A stretch of DNA of 64,000 nt from Halomonas sp. SSL-5 (GCF_030708455.1 NZ_JAUYWF010000008.1:124001-188000), one strand, 5' to 3'. Counted from the stretch's first letter, positions 31,028-39,808 are shown. The notes: generated by a model from the letters alone, not told the origin. Translations and numbers: made by a program.

Positions 31028-31039
31028 TTAGCATGCTAA
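31028..31039. promoter_or_regulatory. SlyA/MarR-type operator palindrome
   Basis: TTAGCATGCTAA is a perfect 12-base palindrome differing at one position from the SlyA consensus TTAGCAAGCTAA. It is 62 bases before the next start codon. Regulator not in window. Confidence 0.5.
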
Positions 31040-31101
31040 TAACATTCCGAGAGATGATCTCGCTTTAAGACATCCCGTTTCGACACACGAGGAGATCCAC
31101 C

Positions 31102-31404
31102 ATGAAACTCAAGCTCACGCTGTCAGCCCTGCTTATCGCCGGTGTTCCGATGGCCGCCCAGGCCGGACAGGCCCCCGCGCTCACCATGCAACTGAACGAA
31201 CCACTGGCTTATTCCGGCCAGGCAACGTCGCCAAGTGCCGAGACGCATGCACCGCTGACGGCTTCCTCCGCGGCTATCGAGAATCAAGGGGCGAGTGCGG
31301 CCATGGCCAAGGCGCGGGCGCGCCTGGAGGCGCAACACCGGCATGTGACTGACATCGAGTTGACGGTAGATCCCCTGACGCCGGCCCGTGAGGCGACCAC
31401 CTGA
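31102..31404 (+). CDS. Small exported hypothetical protein
   Basis: The 100-residue product has a clear Sec signal peptide (residues 1-21, AQA cleavage). The low-complexity mature part is rich in Ala, Thr and Glu, with one helix containing AAMAKARARLEAQHRHVTDIEL. It has no cysteine, no recognised family and no membrane anchor. SD GAGGAGATCCACC before the ATG is strong. The AT-rich upstream region contains a SlyA-like palindrome and a TTCGA-N5-TCGAA inverted repeat (about 30968-30982), so expression is probably regulated. Confidence 0.65.
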   Translation: MKLKLTLSALLIAGVPMAAQAGQAPALTMQLNEPLAYSGQATSPSAETHAPLTASSAAIENQGASAAMAKARARLEAQHRHVTDIELTVDPLTPAREATT

Positions 31405-31689
31405 GGGCGACAATTTCGCCAGGGTGAATCTGCAGCCTGCATCGATAAATTCGCTCGTAGGGATGTAAACAATTCATCAGAAAACACATGTACTACTGCT
31501 ATGTTTTCGTGGGGCGAGCCTCGTTGGATGCATAACGGGCGACGAGGATGAAAGACGCGTAGGTCATAAGCCTCACGGATCTACAGGAGACGCTTTATGG
31601 CATCACTGACCGAGGCAATTGCCCGTCTGTTCGGAAGGTCGACGGCCCGCAACACCCGCGAGAAGAACACCACCGAGGAGATACAACCC

Positions 31690-32295
31690 ATGACCAAGGT
31701 ACTGGTTCTCTATTACTCCATGTATGGCCATATCGAGACGATGGCGAACAGCATTGCCGACGGCGCACGCCGTGTCGACGGCGTCGAGGTGACGGTCAAG
31801 CGTGTGCCGGAGACCATGGACCCGGAAGCGTTCAAGTCGGCGGGAGGCAAGTCTGACCAGCAGGCCCCGGAGGCCTCGCCCAAGGAGCTGGCCGACTACG
31901 ACGCCATCATCTTCGGCACGCCCACGCGCTTCGGCAACATGGCCGGCCAGATGCGTACCTTCCTCGACCAGACCGGTGGCCTGTGGGCCAACGGTGGCCT
32001 GGTCGGCAAGGTGGCCAGCGTCTTTACCTCCACCGGTACCGGCGGCGGCGAGGAGATGACCATTACCTCCACCTGGACCACCCTGGCCCACCACGGGATG
32101 ATCATCGTGCCGATCGGCTATGCCACCCCGGAGTTGTTCGATATCTCTCAGGTCGGCGGCGGTACTCCCTATGGCGCCTCCACCATCGCCGGGGGTGACG
32201 GCTCGCGCCAGCCCGATGATCGGGAACTGACCATCGCCCGCTTCCAGGGCGAGAGCGTGGCCAAGGTCGCGGCCCGGCTCAAGGCCAACGGCTGA
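31690..32295 (+). CDS. wrbA: NAD(P)H:quinone oxidoreductase WrbA (flavodoxin-like)
   Basis: The 201-residue core begins [19 protein letters not shown] (FMN phosphate loop). It contains [24 protein letters not shown] and [33 protein letters not shown], diagnostic of WrbA, the FMN-dependent two-electron quinone reductase of oxidative stress. The frame is open upstream to ATG 31597, which also has a good SD (AGGAGA); that would add 31 residues with an amphipathic start. The internal ATG at 31690 also has GAGGAG. The family length supports 31690, but both starts may be used. A terminator follows at 32334-32367. Confidence 0.88.
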   Translation: MTKVLVLYYSMYGHIETMANSIADGARRVDGVEVTVKRVPETMDPEAFKSAGGKSDQQAPEASPKELADYDAIIFGTPTRFGNMAGQMRTFLDQTGGLWANGGLVGKVASVFTSTGTGGGEEMTITSTWTTLAHHGMIIVPIGYATPELFDISQVGGGTPYGASTIAGGDGSRQPDDRELTIARFQGESVAKVAARLKANG

Positions 32296-32333
32296 TTCCT
32301 TTCAGCGCTCCTGTCATATCGGGTGTTATCAGT

Positions 32334-32367
32334 CGGCAAGGTCCCGCGCCGCGGGCCTTGCCGATTT
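32334..32367 (+). terminator. Terminator after wrbA
   Basis: CGGCAAGG (32334-32341) pairs with CCTTGCCG (32356-32363), with an inner CCCGC/GCGGG stem, and is followed by ATTTCTT. Confidence 0.7.
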
Positions 32368-32501
32368 CTTGTGTCGCAAGGCGCAACTTGGACACTCCTT
32401 GAGCCGGGGGCTCCTGCAGGGGGTAGCGATCGAGGTGTCTGGCCCGCGCTTCGATCAGCCATAGGCGCCCAGGCGGCATCGCGTGTCTTGCATTGACCTT
32501 G

Positions 32502-32532
32502 TTGTTAGGTGGTTTATTATTAGCTGTATAAT
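32502..32532 (+). promoter_or_regulatory. Putative promoter of the LpxR-like gene
   Basis: A perfect TATAAT at 32527-32532 lies 29 bases before the GTG start. TTGTTA at 32502-32507 is the best -35 but leaves a 19-base spacer. Confidence 0.45.
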
Positions 32533-32561
32533 ACATTCGACATTGCATGTAAGGGGGCAGG

Positions 32562-33557
32562 GTGCAGCGACGGGCCTGGGTCGTGGCGGGGATGCTGTTG
32601 TGGTTGGCGCCGCTTGTGCACGCGCAGCAACCGGCATCGGGGCTGCTGACGGTAAAATCCGAAAACGACAGCTATTCCGTCTTCAGCGATTCGGATGGGC
32701 ACTATACCAACGGGGTCGAAGCCATCTGGTCATTCGAACCCGAGGCGCAGCACTGGCTTCACCGGGTCGCCGCCAACCTGCCGGGATGGCGTGACAGCGG
32801 ACTGGATGGTGGGGCGTATCGCCTGACGCATCAGATGTATACCCCCGAGGAGATCCGTATCTCCCGGCTGGTCGAGGACGACCGCCCCTATGCGGGGGTG
32901 CTGCTGGGGGGAATCTCGCTGTTCGACAACATTCGCCACGCTGGCTGGCGCGAGGCGAGGAACCTCAACCTGGACGTGGGGATGGTGGGGCCGGCCTCGG
33001 GCGCCGAGGTCCTCCAGCGCGAGTTTCACGAGTTCATCGCCGCCGACGAGCCGCGTGGCTGGGATCATCAGCTGAATAACGAGCCGGTGGTCAACCTGGC
33101 CTACAAGCACGCCTGGATCGATCGCGCCTCGGTGGCGGGGCTCGACCTGGAGTACGGCCCCCGGCTGGGCTTCGCGCTGGGTAACCTCTATACCTACGCC
33201 GCCTCGGGCCTCGGGTTGCGTCTCGGCTCCAACCTCGATGCCAGCTTCGGCATCCCGGCCATCGCCCCGGCCCAGGGCGGCTGGTCATACTTTCGACCCG
33301 ACCAGGACTTCAACTGGAGTGCCTTCGCCTCGCTGGAGGGGCGCTACATGGCCCACAACCTGCTGCTCGACGGCAATACCTTCGAGGATAGCCACTCGGT
33401 GGATCGCGAGGAGTGGGTGGGGGATGCCTTGATCGGCGTGGCGCTCTCCTGGGATCGCTGGCAGCTCTCCCTGGCTCACGCCTGGCGCACCAAGGAGTTT
33501 GCCTCCCAGGATGCCCATCACGCCTTCGGGTCGCTCACCCTGTCGCGCTGGTTCTAG
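32562..33557 (+). CDS. Outer-membrane lipid A deacylase, LpxR family
   Basis: The 331-residue product has a signal peptide (residues 1-21, VHAQ), then TVKSENDSYSVFSDSDGHYTNGVEAIWSF, the conserved N-terminal strand of LpxR with the Asn/Asp/Ser/Asp metal-and-active-site cluster. ARNLNLDVGMVGPASGAEVLQREFHE includes the catalytic His of the family. The C-terminus ends in Phe (SLTLSRWF), as expected for a beta-barrel. LpxR removes the 3'-acyloxyacyl chain of lipid A. Start: GTG 32562, with AAGGGGGC upstream. The preceding -10 element is a consensus match. Confidence 0.85.
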   Translation: MQRRAWVVAGMLLWLAPLVHAQQPASGLLTVKSENDSYSVFSDSDGHYTNGVEAIWSFEPEAQHWLHRVAANLPGWRDSGLDGGAYRLTHQMYTPEEIRISRLVEDDRPYAGVLLGGISLFDNIRHAGWREARNLNLDVGMVGPASGAEVLQREFHEFIAADEPRGWDHQLNNEPVVNLAYKHAWIDRASVAGLDLEYGPRLGFALGNLYTYAASGLGLRLGSNLDASFGIPAIAPAQGGWSYFRPDQDFNWSAFASLEGRYMAHNLLLDGNTFEDSHSVDREEWVGDALIGVALSWDRWQLSLAHAWRTKEFASQDAHHAFGSLTLSRWF

Positions 33558-33579
33558 GCTGCCTTCACACCTCCGTGGC

Positions 33580-34200
33580 CTAAGGCCTCAGTTCCTCGAA
33601 CGTCCAGGCCAGTAGGCGGGCGATCATCTCGTCGCTGGCCTGGCCCAGTGCCATCACCGCCGCCTCGGGCGTGGCGTCGTCGGCCAAGGCCGTGGCCTCG
33701 AAGCGTCGGCTGGCCAGCAGCTCACGGCTGGATTCATCGATCAGCTCGGCGTCGAGGCTCACCACGGCGCGGCGGGTGTCGCCCTCGAGGCGCAGGTGGA
33801 AGGCGACGAGGTGGCCGCTCAGGGTGGCGTCGCTGCGCGCGGCGCTGGCCTCGTCGATCACGCCGCCCAGGCGCCCGGCGCGGCGAAAGGCCTCGAGCAG
33901 CCGCTCCTGCAGCAGCCGCGGGGCGTCGTCGCGCCAGCGCACGCCACCCCAGGCCTCGAACTCATTGGCACGCGGCATCACCAGCAGCCGGTTGCCGGCG
34001 TGAGGCGCGCTGGCGCTCAAGGAATCGATGCGCAGGGTGGCATCCAGGGGGCGGCCCTGGAGGGGCGCCGACTCACCGGCGGGCAGCTCGAACAGCCGCT
34101 GGGGCTCGCGCTCCGGCAGGATCGTGCAGCCGGCGAGGAGGGCCAGCAGCAGGGCCAGCAGCAGGAAGCGTGGGTATCGGGGCATCGCGTGTACTCCCAT
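33580..34200 (-). CDS. PqiC/MlaD-associated ABC transport auxiliary lipoprotein
   Basis: The 206-residue lipoprotein has a signal with lipobox LLAGC followed by TILPEREPQRLFELP, the ABC-type transport auxiliary component layout (PqiC/LetC-like). LRIDSLSASAPHAGNRLLVMPRANEFEAWGGVRWRDDAPRLLQERLLEAFRRAG is the family core. Last gene of the lipid-transport operon (permease, ATPase, MCE, lipoprotein). Several starts are possible: GTG 34227 overlaps the MCE stop, ATG 34200 has AGGAG, and ATG 34185 begins just before the signal helix. 34200 is used here. Confidence 0.82.
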   Translation of the reverse strand: MGVHAMPRYPRFLLLALLLALLAGCTILPEREPQRLFELPAGESAPLQGRPLDATLRIDSLSASAPHAGNRLLVMPRANEFEAWGGVRWRDDAPRLLQERLLEAFRRAGRLGGVIDEASAARSDATLSGHLVAFHLRLEGDTRRAVVSLDAELIDESSRELLASRRFEATALADDATPEAAVMALGQASDEMIARLLAWTFEELRP

Positions 34201-34223
34201 AAGGGGTCTCTCCTGGCGGGCAA

Positions 34224-35162
34224 TCACGGCGCGTATTCGGGCAGCGGGTCGCGGCCCAGCAGGGTGTCGGCGGGGCTCTCCTCGAGGCGGCGCACCAGGC
34301 GGTTGAGGGTGCGCAGCGCTGCATGCAGTTCACGCATGGCGGGGTCGATTTCGCCGATTCCCTGCAGTCCGCGGGCGATGTCCTGTTCGTGGTCGGCGGT
34401 CAGGCGGGCCAGCCGCCCGGCGCCCTCTTCCAGGGAGGCCATGGCGCGCTCTGCTCGGCCCAGGGTGCGCTGGCCCTCCTCATCCAGCAGGCGGTCGGCA
34501 CGCTCGCCGAGTCGGGCGTAGGTGGCAAGTGTCGCCTCGGCCTGGGCCAGGGTGGCGTCGAGTCGTTCGCCCAGCGCCGTCAGGTCGAGGTCATCGCCGG
34601 CGAGGGTGGCGCTGGCCCGCTTCAGGTTGGCCAGGGTTTGCGTCAGATTCCCCGCATTCTCCGCGGAGAGCAGGCGGTTGGCATTGGTCAGTAACCGGTC
34701 CACCTGCGCGAAGAGTTCCTCACTGTTGGCCAGCAGCGAGCTCAGCGGCGAGGGGTCTGCCTGGATCAATGGCGGGTCGTCGCGGTCGCCCTCCAGGCGC
34801 TCGCTCTCCGGGGTGCCGCCGGAGAGCTGGATGTTCATGCTGCCGGTGATATTGGCCAGGGCCAGGCTGGCGCGGGTGTCGGCCTTGATGGGGATGTCGC
34901 CATAGACGCGGATCAGCGCCCGCACCTGGCGAGGATCCTGGGGGTCGAGGCGCAGTTCGACCACATTGCCTACCTCGATGCCGCTGTAGTTCACGGCGTT
35001 GCCCTCCGCCAGGCCGCTGACGGCACGGTTGAAGCCGACCTCATACCAGGCATAGTCACGGTCGACACTGGACTTGCCGAGCCACAGCGCGAACAGCAGC
35101 GCGCCACCCAGGGCGAGCACGGTGAACAGGCCGATCAGCACATGGTGGGCGCGGGGCTCCAT
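34224..35162 (-). CDS. MCE (MlaD-like) substrate-binding protein
   Basis: The 312-residue product has an N-terminal transmembrane anchor (about 8-28), then WYEVGFNRAVSGLAEGNAVNYSGIEVGNVVELRLDP, the MCE domain, continuing to LANITGSMNIQLSGG. A long helical C-terminal region (about 150-290) has repeated LANLKRASATLAGDDL-type heptads, expected to form a periplasmic tunnel or needle as in MlaD/PqiB/LetB relatives. It acts with the adjacent ATPase and permease in phospholipid transport between the membranes. The ATG at 35162 lies 2 bases after the ATPase stop. Confidence 0.88.
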   Translation of the reverse strand: MEPRAHHVLIGLFTVLALGGALLFALWLGKSSVDRDYAWYEVGFNRAVSGLAEGNAVNYSGIEVGNVVELRLDPQDPRQVRALIRVYGDIPIKADTRASLALANITGSMNIQLSGGTPESERLEGDRDDPPLIQADPSPLSSLLANSEELFAQVDRLLTNANRLLSAENAGNLTQTLANLKRASATLAGDDLDLTALGERLDATLAQAEATLATYARLGERADRLLDEEGQRTLGRAERAMASLEEGAGRLARLTADHEQDIARGLQGIGEIDPAMRELHAALRTLNRLVRRLEESPADTLLGRDPLPEYAP

Positions 35163-35164
35163 GG

Positions 35165-35956
35165 TCAACTCTCCTTGGCGGTGCGAGCGGCGCCTTCGGC
35201 CGCGCGGCCCCGGGGGCCGTGAAAGTAATCGTGGATCCAGGCGTCCTCGGTGGTCGCCACGCTCTCGAGGCGACCGGCCACCAGCACGCGGCCCTGAGCC
35301 AGCACCGCCACCCGGTCGCAGGCCGTGTAGAGGGTGTCCAGGTCGTGGGTGACCAGGAACACGCTCAGGCCCAGGGCGTCGCGCAGGGTCAGCAGCAGCT
35401 GGTCGAAGGCCGCCGCGCCGATCGGGTCCAGGCCGGCGGTGGGTTCGTCCAGGAACAGCACCTCGGGGTCCAGCGCCAGGGCCCGGGCCAGGGCGGCGCG
35501 TTTGATCATGCCCCCGGAGAGCTCGGCGGGGTACTGGATCGCCGCCTTGGCGGGTAGTCCGGCCAGGGCGAGCTTGACCCGGGCCAGGCCCTCGGCATCG
35601 GCGCGGGAAAGCCCGATGTGCTCGATCAGCGGCAGGGCAACGTTTTCCTGCAGGTTCAGCGACGTGAACAGTGCCCCGCGCTGGAAGAGCACCCCGAAGC
35701 GGCGCTCCACCCGGGAGCGCTCCCGGGGCGAGAGACGCTGAAGGTCCTCGCCGAACACTTCGATGCGCCCGGCGCTGGGGCGGTGCAGGCCGACGATGCT
35801 GCGCAGCAGTACCGACTTGCCGGTGCCGGAGCCACCGACCACGCCGAGGACCTCGCCCGGGTAGAGCTCCAGGTCCAGCCCCTGGTGGACGACATGGCGA
35901 CCGAAGCGGTTCTCCAGGTCGCGTACGCGAATCAGCGGTGGCGGCATCTCGCTCAC
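35165..35956 (-). CDS. MlaF-like ABC transporter ATP-binding protein
   Basis: The 263-residue ATPase has Walker A GGSGTGKSVLL (about 42-52), Q-loop VLFQRGALFTSLN, signature LSGGMIKRAALARAL, Walker B VLFLDEPTAGLDP and H-loop THDLD. LFTSLNLQENVALPL is typical of the MlaF/Mkl lipid-exporter class. Translation likely starts at GTG 35956, with GGAGATGG upstream, inside GTGA shared with the permease stop. Part of the permease-ATPase-MCE-lipoprotein operon for maintaining outer-membrane lipid asymmetry, or for lipid uptake. Confidence 0.9.
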   Translation of the reverse strand: MSEMPPPLIRVRDLENRFGRHVVHQGLDLELYPGEVLGVVGGSGTGKSVLLRSIVGLHRPSAGRIEVFGEDLQRLSPRERSRVERRFGVLFQRGALFTSLNLQENVALPLIEHIGLSRADAEGLARVKLALAGLPAKAAIQYPAELSGGMIKRAALARALALDPEVLFLDEPTAGLDPIGAAAFDQLLLTLRDALGLSVFLVTHDLDTLYTACDRVAVLAQGRVLVAGRLESVATTEDAWIHDYFHGPRGRAAEGAARTAKES

Positions 35957-37077
35957 CAGCCCATCTCCATGCAGAACAGCGCCGCCACCGCATCGAGCAG
36001 TATCACCATGAAGATGGACTGCACCACGCTGGAGGTGGTGTGTTCACCCACCGACTGGGCGCTGCCGCTCACCTTGAAACCCTCGAGGCAGCCGATCACC
36101 GCCACCACGAAGGCGAACAGCGGTGCCTTGCCGATGCCCACCAGGAAGTGCTGCACGGCGATATCCCGCTCGAGGATGGCGACAAACTGCACCGCCGAGA
36201 TGTCCAGGGCCACCAGGCAGACCAGCGCCCCGCCGAGGATGCCGCTGAGCATGCCCACGAAGGTGAGAATCGGCAGCGTCAGCATCAATGCCAGCACCCG
36301 CGGCAGTACCAGCAGCTCCATGGGATCGAGTCCCAGGGTGCGGATGGCGTCGAGCTCCTCGTTGGCCTTCATGGCGCCGAGCTGGGCGGTGAAGGCGCTG
36401 GCGGTGCGACCGGCGAGCAGGATGGCGGCCAGCAATACGCCGAACTCGCGCAGGAAAGCGAAGGCGACCAGGTTGACGGTGTAGATAGTAGCGCCGAAGT
36501 CGCGCAGCACCGTGGCGCCGAGGAAGGCCACCACCGCACCCACCAGGAAGGTGAGGAGGGCGACGATGGGCAGGGCATTGAGGCCGGTCTGGTGGACCTG
36601 GGCCACCACCGCGGTGGGCCGCCAGCGACGCGGGTGCCAGAGGGTGGCGGCCAGGGTGGCGAGGGTCAGGCCGATGAAGCCGAGCAGCTGGCGTTGCTGC
36701 TGCCAGAGACCGTCGACTCGCTGGCCGGTCTCGGCCAGGAAATCACGCACCGGGCGTGCCGGCCGCAGTGCGGGAGGCGAGTGTCCCACCATGGCCTCGC
36801 CCAGGGTACGCAGCAGGGCGCGACGGGGCGCCGGAAGCGCGGGGGCCCAGTCATCGATGGCGGCGAGCTGCTCGCTGCCGACCAGCTCCATCAGCAGGGT
36901 GGCACCGGCGGTATCCAGGTCAGCGATTTGCGAGAGATCGATGCCCAGAGGGGAGGGCTCGCGTATCTTCGCCAGGCCCTCGACCCGACGCTTCAGCGTG
37001 GCGTAGTGGGGGAGAATCCAATCGCCGCTGATGGCCAGGTGGTCGTCCTGCTGGTCGATGTGGCCCGGTTCGGTCAT
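35953..37077 (-). CDS. MlaE-type lipid ABC permease with fused N-terminal STAS domain
   Basis: The 374-residue product has an N-terminal STAS-like domain (about 10-95; LGIDLSQIADLDTAGATLLMEL) fused to the MlaE permease. The permease part includes GLNALPIVALLTFLVGAVVAFLGATVLRDFGA and FGVLLAAILLAGRTASAFTAQLGAMKANEELDAIRTLGLDP, the EQ-like coupling helix. In E. coli the STAS protein (MlaB) is separate; here it is in cis. Five to six membrane helices follow residue 135. The first gene of the operon. ATG 37077 is chosen because the open extension to GTG 37119 has no better SD; the start is uncertain. Confidence 0.87.
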   Translation of the reverse strand: MTEPGHIDQQDDHLAISGDWILPHYATLKRRVEGLAKIREPSPLGIDLSQIADLDTAGATLLMELVGSEQLAAIDDWAPALPAPRRALLRTLGEAMVGHSPPALRPARPVRDFLAETGQRVDGLWQQQRQLLGFIGLTLATLAATLWHPRRWRPTAVVAQVHQTGLNALPIVALLTFLVGAVVAFLGATVLRDFGATIYTVNLVAFAFLREFGVLLAAILLAGRTASAFTAQLGAMKANEELDAIRTLGLDPMELLVLPRVLALMLTLPILTFVGMLSGILGGALVCLVALDISAVQFVAILERDIAVQHFLVGIGKAPLFAFVVAVIGCLEGFKVSGSAQSVGEHTTSSVVQSIFMVILLDAVAALFCMEMGW

Positions 37078-37278
37078 GGTCGAGGGAGTCTCGGGTTGCG
37101 CATGTAGCGATGCTATCACTGCACACGCCTGTCGGTAAGTTTGCCGCGCCGCACCGCGCTCTGTCGTCTCCCGGGGCAGTCCCCGGGTGTCGTTGGGCCA
37201 TATGCCAGTGGTGGTTGCCGACGGGCGTGCTGGGGTGGATCATGCCGCAACGATCCACCGCCGGACAGGAGCGCTACC

Positions 37279-38832
37279 ATCACGACACCTCTCACCCTGT
37301 CCCGGGGTCTTGCGTGGCTGGCCCTGCTGGCGCTGCTCGGTGGCTGCTCGCTGCCCTCCCTCGAGGGTCGGCTCGAATCGTCGGCGCTGGACGAGGAGCA
37401 GAGCCGCGCCACGCGGCTCGGCCAGGCCCTGGCGCCGCGGGTCGATGAACATCCCGGCCTGAGCGGCATCCATCCGCTGGCCAGTCCCACCGATGCCTTC
37501 GCCGCGCGGATGGTGATGACCCATGCCGCAGAGCGCACCCTGGATCTGCAGTACTACATCTGGCGTCTCGATACCACCGGTGTGCTGTTGCTGGAGGCGC
37601 TGCATGAGGCCGCCGATCGCGGGGTCAGGGTGCGCCTGCTGCTCGACGATAGTGGCACCGCGGGGATCGATGGCGAACTGGCGGCGCTGGCCAGTCACCC
37701 CAATATCCAGATCCGGCTGTTCAATCCCTTCGTGGTGCGCTCACCCAAGTGGCTCGGCTTCTTGACCGATTTCTCCCGGGCCAACCGGCGCATGCACAAC
37801 AAGGCCTTCATCGCCGACAATCAGGCCTCGATCATCGGCGGGCGCAATATCGCCGACGAGTACTTCGCCGCCTCCGGCGATGTGCACTTCTCGGACCTGG
37901 ATGTGTTGGCCGTCGGCGATGTGGTCGATGCGGTCTCCGCGGACTTCGATCGTTACTGGCGCAGTGCCTCGGCCTATCCGGTGGCGCGCCTCCTGTCGGG
38001 AACCGACCCCGCAGGACTCGAGCGGCTCGCCAGGGCGGCCGGCGAGGAGTCCCGTGATCCCGAGGCGGATCGTTATCTGGAGGCCGTGGCGGAGACCGAG
38101 CTTGTGCAGAAGCTGGTCGCCGGAGAGCTCGAGCTGGAGTGGAGCCCGGTTCACATGCTCAGTGATGATCCCGCCAAGGGGCTTGGGCAGGCGAGTGACG
38201 AGGGGCTGCTGTTCCATGAGCTGGAGCGCCTGTTCAGCGATGCCGAGGCCTCGGTGGCGCTGGTTTCCCCCTATTTCGTGCCCGCCGAGGCCGGCACGGC
38301 GGCGCTGCGACGCCAGGCGCGGGACGCTGTCCAGGTCCGGGTGCTGACCAATGCCCTGGAGGCCACCGATGTCATCGCCGTACACGCCGGTTATGCCAAG
38401 CGGCGCAAGGCCCTGCTCGAGGCGGGAGTCAGGCTCTACGAGATGCACCGTGGCAGCAACCAGCAGGGTGACGGGTTGAGGGCCGGCCCCTTCGGCAGTT
38501 CCGGTACCAGCCTGCATGCCAAGACCTTCGCCGTGGATGGCGAGCGGGTGTTCGTGGGGTCGTTCAACTTCGATCCTCGCTCGGCCCACCTGAACACCGA
38601 GCTGGGGTTCATCATCGAGAGCCCGGCACTGGCTCGGCAGATCGATGCCACCTTCGAGACCGGGATCCCCTCCAGCGCCTACGAGGTGCGCCTGGATCGC
38701 GAGGGGGATCTCTACTGGATCGAGCAGCGCGATGGGCGGGTGATTCGCCACGACACGGAACCCAACACCGGCAGGTTGAAACGGCTGGGCGTCTTCCTGA
38801 TCTCGCTGCTGCCCATCGAGTGGTTGCTATAG
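37279..38832 (+). CDS. Phospholipase D-family lipoprotein, ClsC (YmdC)-like cardiolipin synthase
   Basis: The product is about 517 residues with two HKD motifs: MHNKAFIADNQASIIGGRN (near base 37795) and LHAKTFAVDGERVFVGSFNFDPRSAHLNTE (near 38512). The N-terminus reads TTPLTLSRGLAWLALLALLGGCS, a lipobox signal. ClsC-type enzymes make cardiolipin from phosphatidylglycerol and phosphatidylethanolamine. The frame has no ATG, GTG or TTG between TTG 37141 and a site well inside the mature protein. An ATC at 37279 stands exactly where a start is expected: AGGAG at 37267-37271, 7 bases before. The SD plus the signal peptide support ATC initiation. The alternative is TTG 37141 with a long basic leader. 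Confidence 0.83.
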   Translation: MTTPLTLSRGLAWLALLALLGGCSLPSLEGRLESSALDEEQSRATRLGQALAPRVDEHPGLSGIHPLASPTDAFAARMVMTHAAERTLDLQYYIWRLDTTGVLLLEALHEAADRGVRVRLLLDDSGTAGIDGELAALASHPNIQIRLFNPFVVRSPKWLGFLTDFSRANRRMHNKAFIADNQASIIGGRNIADEYFAASGDVHFSDLDVLAVGDVVDAVSADFDRYWRSASAYPVARLLSGTDPAGLERLARAAGEESRDPEADRYLEAVAETELVQKLVAGELELEWSPVHMLSDDPAKGLGQASDEGLLFHELERLFSDAEASVALVSPYFVPAEAGTAALRRQARDAVQVRVLTNALEATDVIAVHAGYAKRRKALLEAGVRLYEMHRGSNQQGDGLRAGPFGSSGTSLHAKTFAVDGERVFVGSFNFDPRSAHLNTELGFIIESPALARQIDATFETGIPSSAYEVRLDREGDLYWIEQRDGRVIRHDTEPNTGRLKRLGVFLISLLPIEWLL

Positions 38833-39684
38833 GTCTCGGCGCTGGGGAGTGTGGCACGCCAGGAAGTCGGCAATGGCGGTGACCTGGTCGTCGCGATCCA
38901 GGAAGGGCGCATGGCCGCAGCCGGCCGCCTCCAGGCTGACCAGGCCGGGCTGGGTTGCCGCCATGCGTTGCACCGTGTTGGCGGCGAGCAGCGGCGAATG
39001 GGCGCCGCGAATCACCATCGCCGGACAGCCCAGGCTGGCCCAGTCGGCCCACAGGTCGCGGGGGGTGTCGTTGGCAAACTGCGCGGTGATGGCCGGGTCG
39101 TAGTGGAAGCTCCAGCGCCCATCCGGCAGGCGCCGTGCGCTCTCCAGCGCCAGGCGGCGCCAGGTGTCGTCATCGGCGATGCCGAAGCCGGCATAGTGAT
39201 GGCGCAGCTCCGCCTCGAGATCACGGAAACTCGGGAATTCATGGGGGCGTGAGAAGTACTCGCCCAGTTCGGCCAGGCCCGTCGGTTCGAGCGCGGGGCC
39301 GATATCGTTGAGCACCAGGCGCTCGATGCGCGAGGCGGTGGCCGGCTCGGCCGCCAGGCGAAGACCCAGCAGGCCGCCCATGGAGGTGCCCAGCCAGGCC
39401 ACGCGTTCGAGGGCGAAGCGGTCGAGCAGGACGCGGGCGACCTCGGCATAGCGGGCGTAGGTGTAGTCGCGTTCGGGACGGGGCGACCAGGACGAGAGGC
39501 CGCGCCCCGGGGTATCCGGCGCCAGCACGCGCCACTCGGGGCCGAGGCGGCGGGCGAGGGCGGCGAAGTCACCGCCGTGGCGGGCCAGGCCATGCCAGGC
39601 CACCAGGGTACGGCGGGCGCCGGGGTGCCAGACCCTCACCGCCACGTCGAGATCGTCTACGCTGATCCACTCGAGCTGCTGCAT
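38827..39684 (-). CDS. Alpha/beta hydrolase
   Basis: The 285-residue product contains TLVAWHGLARHGGDFAALARRL (oxyanion segment), the Ser nucleophile in VAWLGTSMGGLLGLRLA (about residue 106), an Asp candidate before VIRGAHSPLLA and the catalytic His in GCGHAPFLD (about 264). This is the MhpC/BioH-like soluble esterase/lyase architecture; the substrate is unknown. The ATG at 39684 has GGAGGCGCAGC upstream. The frame is open another 486 bases upstream, but that part overlaps tolC and is a shadow. Its last 6 bases overlap the end of the ClsC-like gene on the opposite strand. Confidence 0.86.
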   Translation of the reverse strand: MQQLEWISVDDLDVAVRVWHPGARRTLVAWHGLARHGGDFAALARRLGPEWRVLAPDTPGRGLSSWSPRPERDYTYARYAEVARVLLDRFALERVAWLGTSMGGLLGLRLAAEPATASRIERLVLNDIGPALEPTGLAELGEYFSRPHEFPSFRDLEAELRHHYAGFGIADDDTWRRLALESARRLPDGRWSFHYDPAITAQFANDTPRDLWADWASLGCPAMVIRGAHSPLLAANTVQRMAATQPGLVSLEAAGCGHAPFLDRDDQVTAIADFLACHTPQRRDL

Positions 39685-39757
39685 GCTGCGCCTCCGCCGC
39701 CGGGGTGTCCACGATATGCCATATTTAACCTCGATGATAAGGTGGAATCGATCCACG

Positions 39758-39780
39758 AACATGCGACAATGTATGTATAT
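39758..39780. promoter_or_regulatory. AcrR-like operator before the tolC-type gene
   Basis: AACATGCGACAATGTATGTA (39758-39777); the reverse strand reads TACATACATTGTCGCATGTT, matching the left half of the E. coli AcrR site (TACATACATT). It lies 30 bases before the start codon. Confidence 0.55.
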
Positions 39781-39808
39781 CAACTTCCCATCGATCGAGG
39801 ATGAGCCG

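Noticed and set aside
34224-35993. A single 589-codon frame joining an Arg-rich N-terminus to the MCE protein
   Set aside because: The first 277 codons are the wrong frame of the MlaF-like ATPase gene. The MCE protein starts at 35162.
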